Origin: Gammaproteobacteria bacterium
Lineage (GTDB): Bacteria; Pseudomonadota; Gammaproteobacteria; SZUA-140
Length of the DNA: 43,815 bases
Direction: 5' to 3'
Assembly (NCBI GenBank): GCA_003230085.1
Contig: QIGV01000070.1
Span: forward strand, 1 to 43,815
Below, one piece after another: positions 41,342-43,815 of the stretch (position 1 is its first letter; the number at the start of each line of letters is the position of its first letter). A program made the position numbers and the translations under genes. Under the pieces are notes generated by a model that was not told where the DNA came from, ran no database searches, and was given only the letters and a program-made list of their open reading frames with translations.

Positions 41342-42352
41342 ATGAAAACGGGTATTTTACTGAGATTTTTGGCGTTGGTAGTGTTTGTTAGTAGTAGCGC
41401 GGCGTTTGCTGACAGTGATGATCTGGTTATTTATTCCGGGCGTAGCGACAAGTTTATTAAGCCTGCGATAGATGCCTTTACACACGATACTGGCATCAAA
41501 GTGATCTTGCACAGCGCCAATTCCACTGCACTGCTCAACAAGTTGCGCATTGAGGGCAAGCGCACCCAGGCGGATCTTTATGTCAGTAATGATGCCGGTA
41601 ATTTGCAGCTAGGCAGTAATCTAGGGTTGTTTGAGGCGCTTGTACCAGAAATTGTCACTGTGATTCCCCCCAATCTGCGTGCCCCTGATAATACCTGGGT
41701 TGGCTTATCAGCCCGTGCCCGGGTGCTGGTTGTCAATACCGCTCAGGACCGGACAGATTTTGTACATTCGGTGTTTGACCTGGCTGATCCGCGGCTGCAC
41801 GGACGCCTGGGCATTACCAACAGTAGCAATGAAAGTTTTATTGCCGGCGCCACAGTCTATATGGAGTTGGCCGGTGTTGACGCCACCCGCAAGTGGCTGG
41901 CGCTTATGAAGACCAATACTGATGGCCAGGTCTTCAACAAGCACAGCAAGATTGTCGCAGCTGTAGCTGCAGGAAAACTTGATATTGGCCTGGTTAATCA
42001 CTACTACATTTATCGTCATCTGGCGAAATCACCTGATGCGCCGATCAAGATTCTGCTGCCAGATCAGGGCGCAGACGGGATGGGTGTGGCCTGGAACGTG
42101 GCGGGTGTCGCCATTAGTAAATACAGTAAAAAGAAGAAGCAGGCCGAACGCCTGGTTCGTTTCCTGGTTTCTGAGCAAGGCCAGAAGATTTTTGCTAACG
42201 TAAATTTTGAATACCCGACCCGTAGCGATGTTGAAACCGATCCAGCCATTCCACCGGTATCCAGCTACAAGGTTGCCGATGTTCCAATGGCCGAACTGGC
42301 CTTCCAGAGAAACGCCACTATCGATCTACTTGAAGAAGTAGGCATGCCGTAA
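41342..42352 (+). CDS. Ferric iron ABC transporter substrate-binding protein (FbpA/FutA family)
   Basis: Signal peptide MKTGILLRFLALVVFVSSSAAFA, LVIYSGRSDKFIKPAIDAFTHDTGIKV...; start chosen at 41342 rather than ORF start 41228. Confidence 0.9.
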   Translation: MKTGILLRFLALVVFVSSSAAFADSDDLVIYSGRSDKFIKPAIDAFTHDTGIKVILHSANSTALLNKLRIEGKRTQADLYVSNDAGNLQLGSNLGLFEALVPEIVTVIPPNLRAPDNTWVGLSARARVLVVNTAQDRTDFVHSVFDLADPRLHGRLGITNSSNESFIAGATVYMELAGVDATRKWLALMKTNTDGQVFNKHSKIVAAVAAGKLDIGLVNHYYIYRHLAKSPDAPIKILLPDQGADGMGVAWNVAGVAISKYSKKKKQAERLVRFLVSEQGQKIFANVNFEYPTRSDVETDPAIPPVSSYKVADVPMAELAFQRNATIDLLEEVGMP

Positions 42353-42415
42353 TCCTGGCCTCCGCTGTTGGGCGCTTAGGGGGTATAGTTAGTATGTTGA
42401 TGTATTTAATGTTTT

Positions 42416-43815
42416 ATGGTTTTTCGTAAGGATCACCTGCTGCCCTATGCCGCAGGGGGAATTGTCGCGTTGGCGTCAATTCCCTTGCTATTTGTCGTCT
42501 ACACCAGCTTGCAGTTATCGCTTGGCGACTGGGCGGGACTATGGTCGACGCGAATGCCGGGGCTGCTGTGGAATACTCTCCTGTTGGTGATCCTGGTAGC
42601 AGTCGGTTGTTTGGTCCTCGGCGTTTCATCGGCATGGCTGATTGCACAGCGCCAATTCCCGGGACGGCGCTTAGCCTTATGGCTGATGGTGTTGCCGCTC
42701 ACCATTCCCACCTATGTATTTGCCTATATATACACCTCAATGCTGGAGAGCAACGGTTGGCTAGGGCGTCTGTGGCAGAGCCTGTTTAACGGTACTGTAG
42801 CGGTGCCGGATCTGTATAATGCTGGTGGCACTGCCCTGGTGCTTTCCCTGTCTGGATTTTCCTATGTCTTTCTGATGGCCTATTCGGCCTTGCGGCGCAA
42901 CAACCCCCATCTAGAAGAGGCGGCACGTATTCAGGGAGCCACTTCGCGGGAAGTTTTCTGGCGCATTACCCTGCCGATGTTGCGCCCAGCTATTGCTGCG
43001 GGACTAGCGGTCGTCACACTCCATGTGCTTTCTGATTTCGGAGCAGTGAGCGTGTTGCGCTATCAGACCTTTACCCTGAGCATTTATTTGCAGATGACGG
43101 GACGCTTTGATTACCAGGCCGCAGCAGGTTTGAGTCTAATATTGGTGCTGCTGGCGTTGACTTTTCTTGTCTTTGAAAGGTTTTTCCGCAAACGTCAGCG
43201 ATATTATTTTGGTAGTCGCATGAAGTTGGTTGAGCCCAGGTGGGCGACAAGGTCTGAGCGGATTTTGATCTGGTCCTGGTTAGGCCTGATTTCATTGCTG
43301 GCCTTCATATTGCCCTTGTGCTGGATGGTGTCATGGAGCTGGTTAGCGTGGTCACAGCAGGCCATCGGTATGGAATTTTGGGGTTATCTCGGCAATTCTC
43401 TGGTCGTCGCCTTTGCTGCAGCAACCATTGCAATATTTGTTGCCCTGCCCATTGGTTATTACTACAACCGGGTGCGCTCATGGTTGAGTGCTATCTACCT
43501 GCAAATGTCCAGTATCGGTTTTGTGCTGCCCGGCCCCGTCGTTGCATTGGGTGCCCTGGCTTTTATTCTGATGGTGATGCCTTTCATGTATGGTAGTTTG
43601 CTGGCCCTGGTGATGGTACTGGTGATTCGCTTTTTGCCCTTAGCAGTGCAGTCCCAGGAGTCTGCGTTGCAACAATTGACGCCTTCCATCGAAAATGCCG
43701 GGCGGATACTGGGCGCCGGTCCGCTGGAGAACCTGCGCCGGGTGGTGTTGCCCATGATCCGAGGCGGCATGGTCAGTGCCTTGGTACTGGTTTTTATTGA
43801 TGTTATGAAGGAGTT
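42416..43815 (+). CDS. Ferric iron ABC transporter permease (FbpB/AfuB family), truncated by window end
   Basis: Continuous open frame from ATG 42416 (MVFRKDHLLPYAAGGIVALASIPLLFVVYTSL...) with two permease motifs EEAARIQGATSREVFWRITLPMLRPAI and ENAGRILGAGPLENLRRVVLPMIRGG. Confidence 0.9.
   Translation, partial: MVFRKDHLLPYAAGGIVALASIPLLFVVYTSLQLSLGDWAGLWSTRMPGLLWNTLLLVILVAVGCLVLGVSSAWLIAQRQFPGRRLALWLMVLPLTIPTYVFAYIYTSMLESNGWLGRLWQSLFNGTVAVPDLYNAGGTALVLSLSGFSYVFLMAYSALRRNNPHLEEAARIQGATSREVFWRITLPMLRPAIAAGLAVVTLHVLSDFGAVSVLRYQTFTLSIYLQMTGRFDYQAAAGLSLILVLLALTFLVFERFFRKRQRYYFGSRMKLVEPRWATRSERILIWSWLGLISLLAFILPLCWMVSWSWLAWSQQAIGMEFWGYLGNSLVVAFAAATIAIFVALPIGYYYNRVRSWLSAIYLQMSSIGFVLPGPVVALGALAFILMVMPFMYGSLLALVMVLVIRFLPLAVQSQESALQQLTPSIENAGRILGAGPLENLRRVVLPMIRGGMVSALVLVFIDVMKE

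Overview
Gammaproteobacterial-type chromosomal window centred on the replication origin. From left to right: (i) a minus-strand MSHA-type IV pilus biogenesis cluster (about 1-10.4 kb): mshM-like ATPase with a SPOR-like tail, mshL secretin, mshN TPR protein, mshE, mshG, mshI/J/K-like genes and the start of a further pilin-like gene. mshL and mshN are each split by an apparent frameshift. (ii) A large mechanosensitive channel, a class I glutamine amidotransferase, an MgtC/DUF4010 protein, TRAP permease subunits DctM/DctQ and an SLT lipoprotein. (iii) mnmG, then a divergent MoxR-DUF58-TgpA-cNMP cluster, then the canonical mnmE-yidC-yidD-rnpA-rpmH / dnaA-oriC-dnaN-recF-gyrB block. (iv) A ZapG/YhcB-like gene, folA-thyA-lgt, fbp and a Fur-box-preceded ferric iron ABC transporter (binding protein plus truncated permease). 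Main non-coding observations: two near-perfect parS sites inside recF although no parAB is visible, a DnaA-box cluster between dnaA and dnaN, a perfect 32-bp palindrome inside mshG, a 14-bp-arm hairpin inside mshL, and a hairpin-rich 410-bp gap between mshM and the mechanosensitive channel. I found no convincing evidence for a wholly new multi-gene system. The best leads are the parS/oriC arrangement, the unusual MSHA cluster and the structured mshM upstream region.
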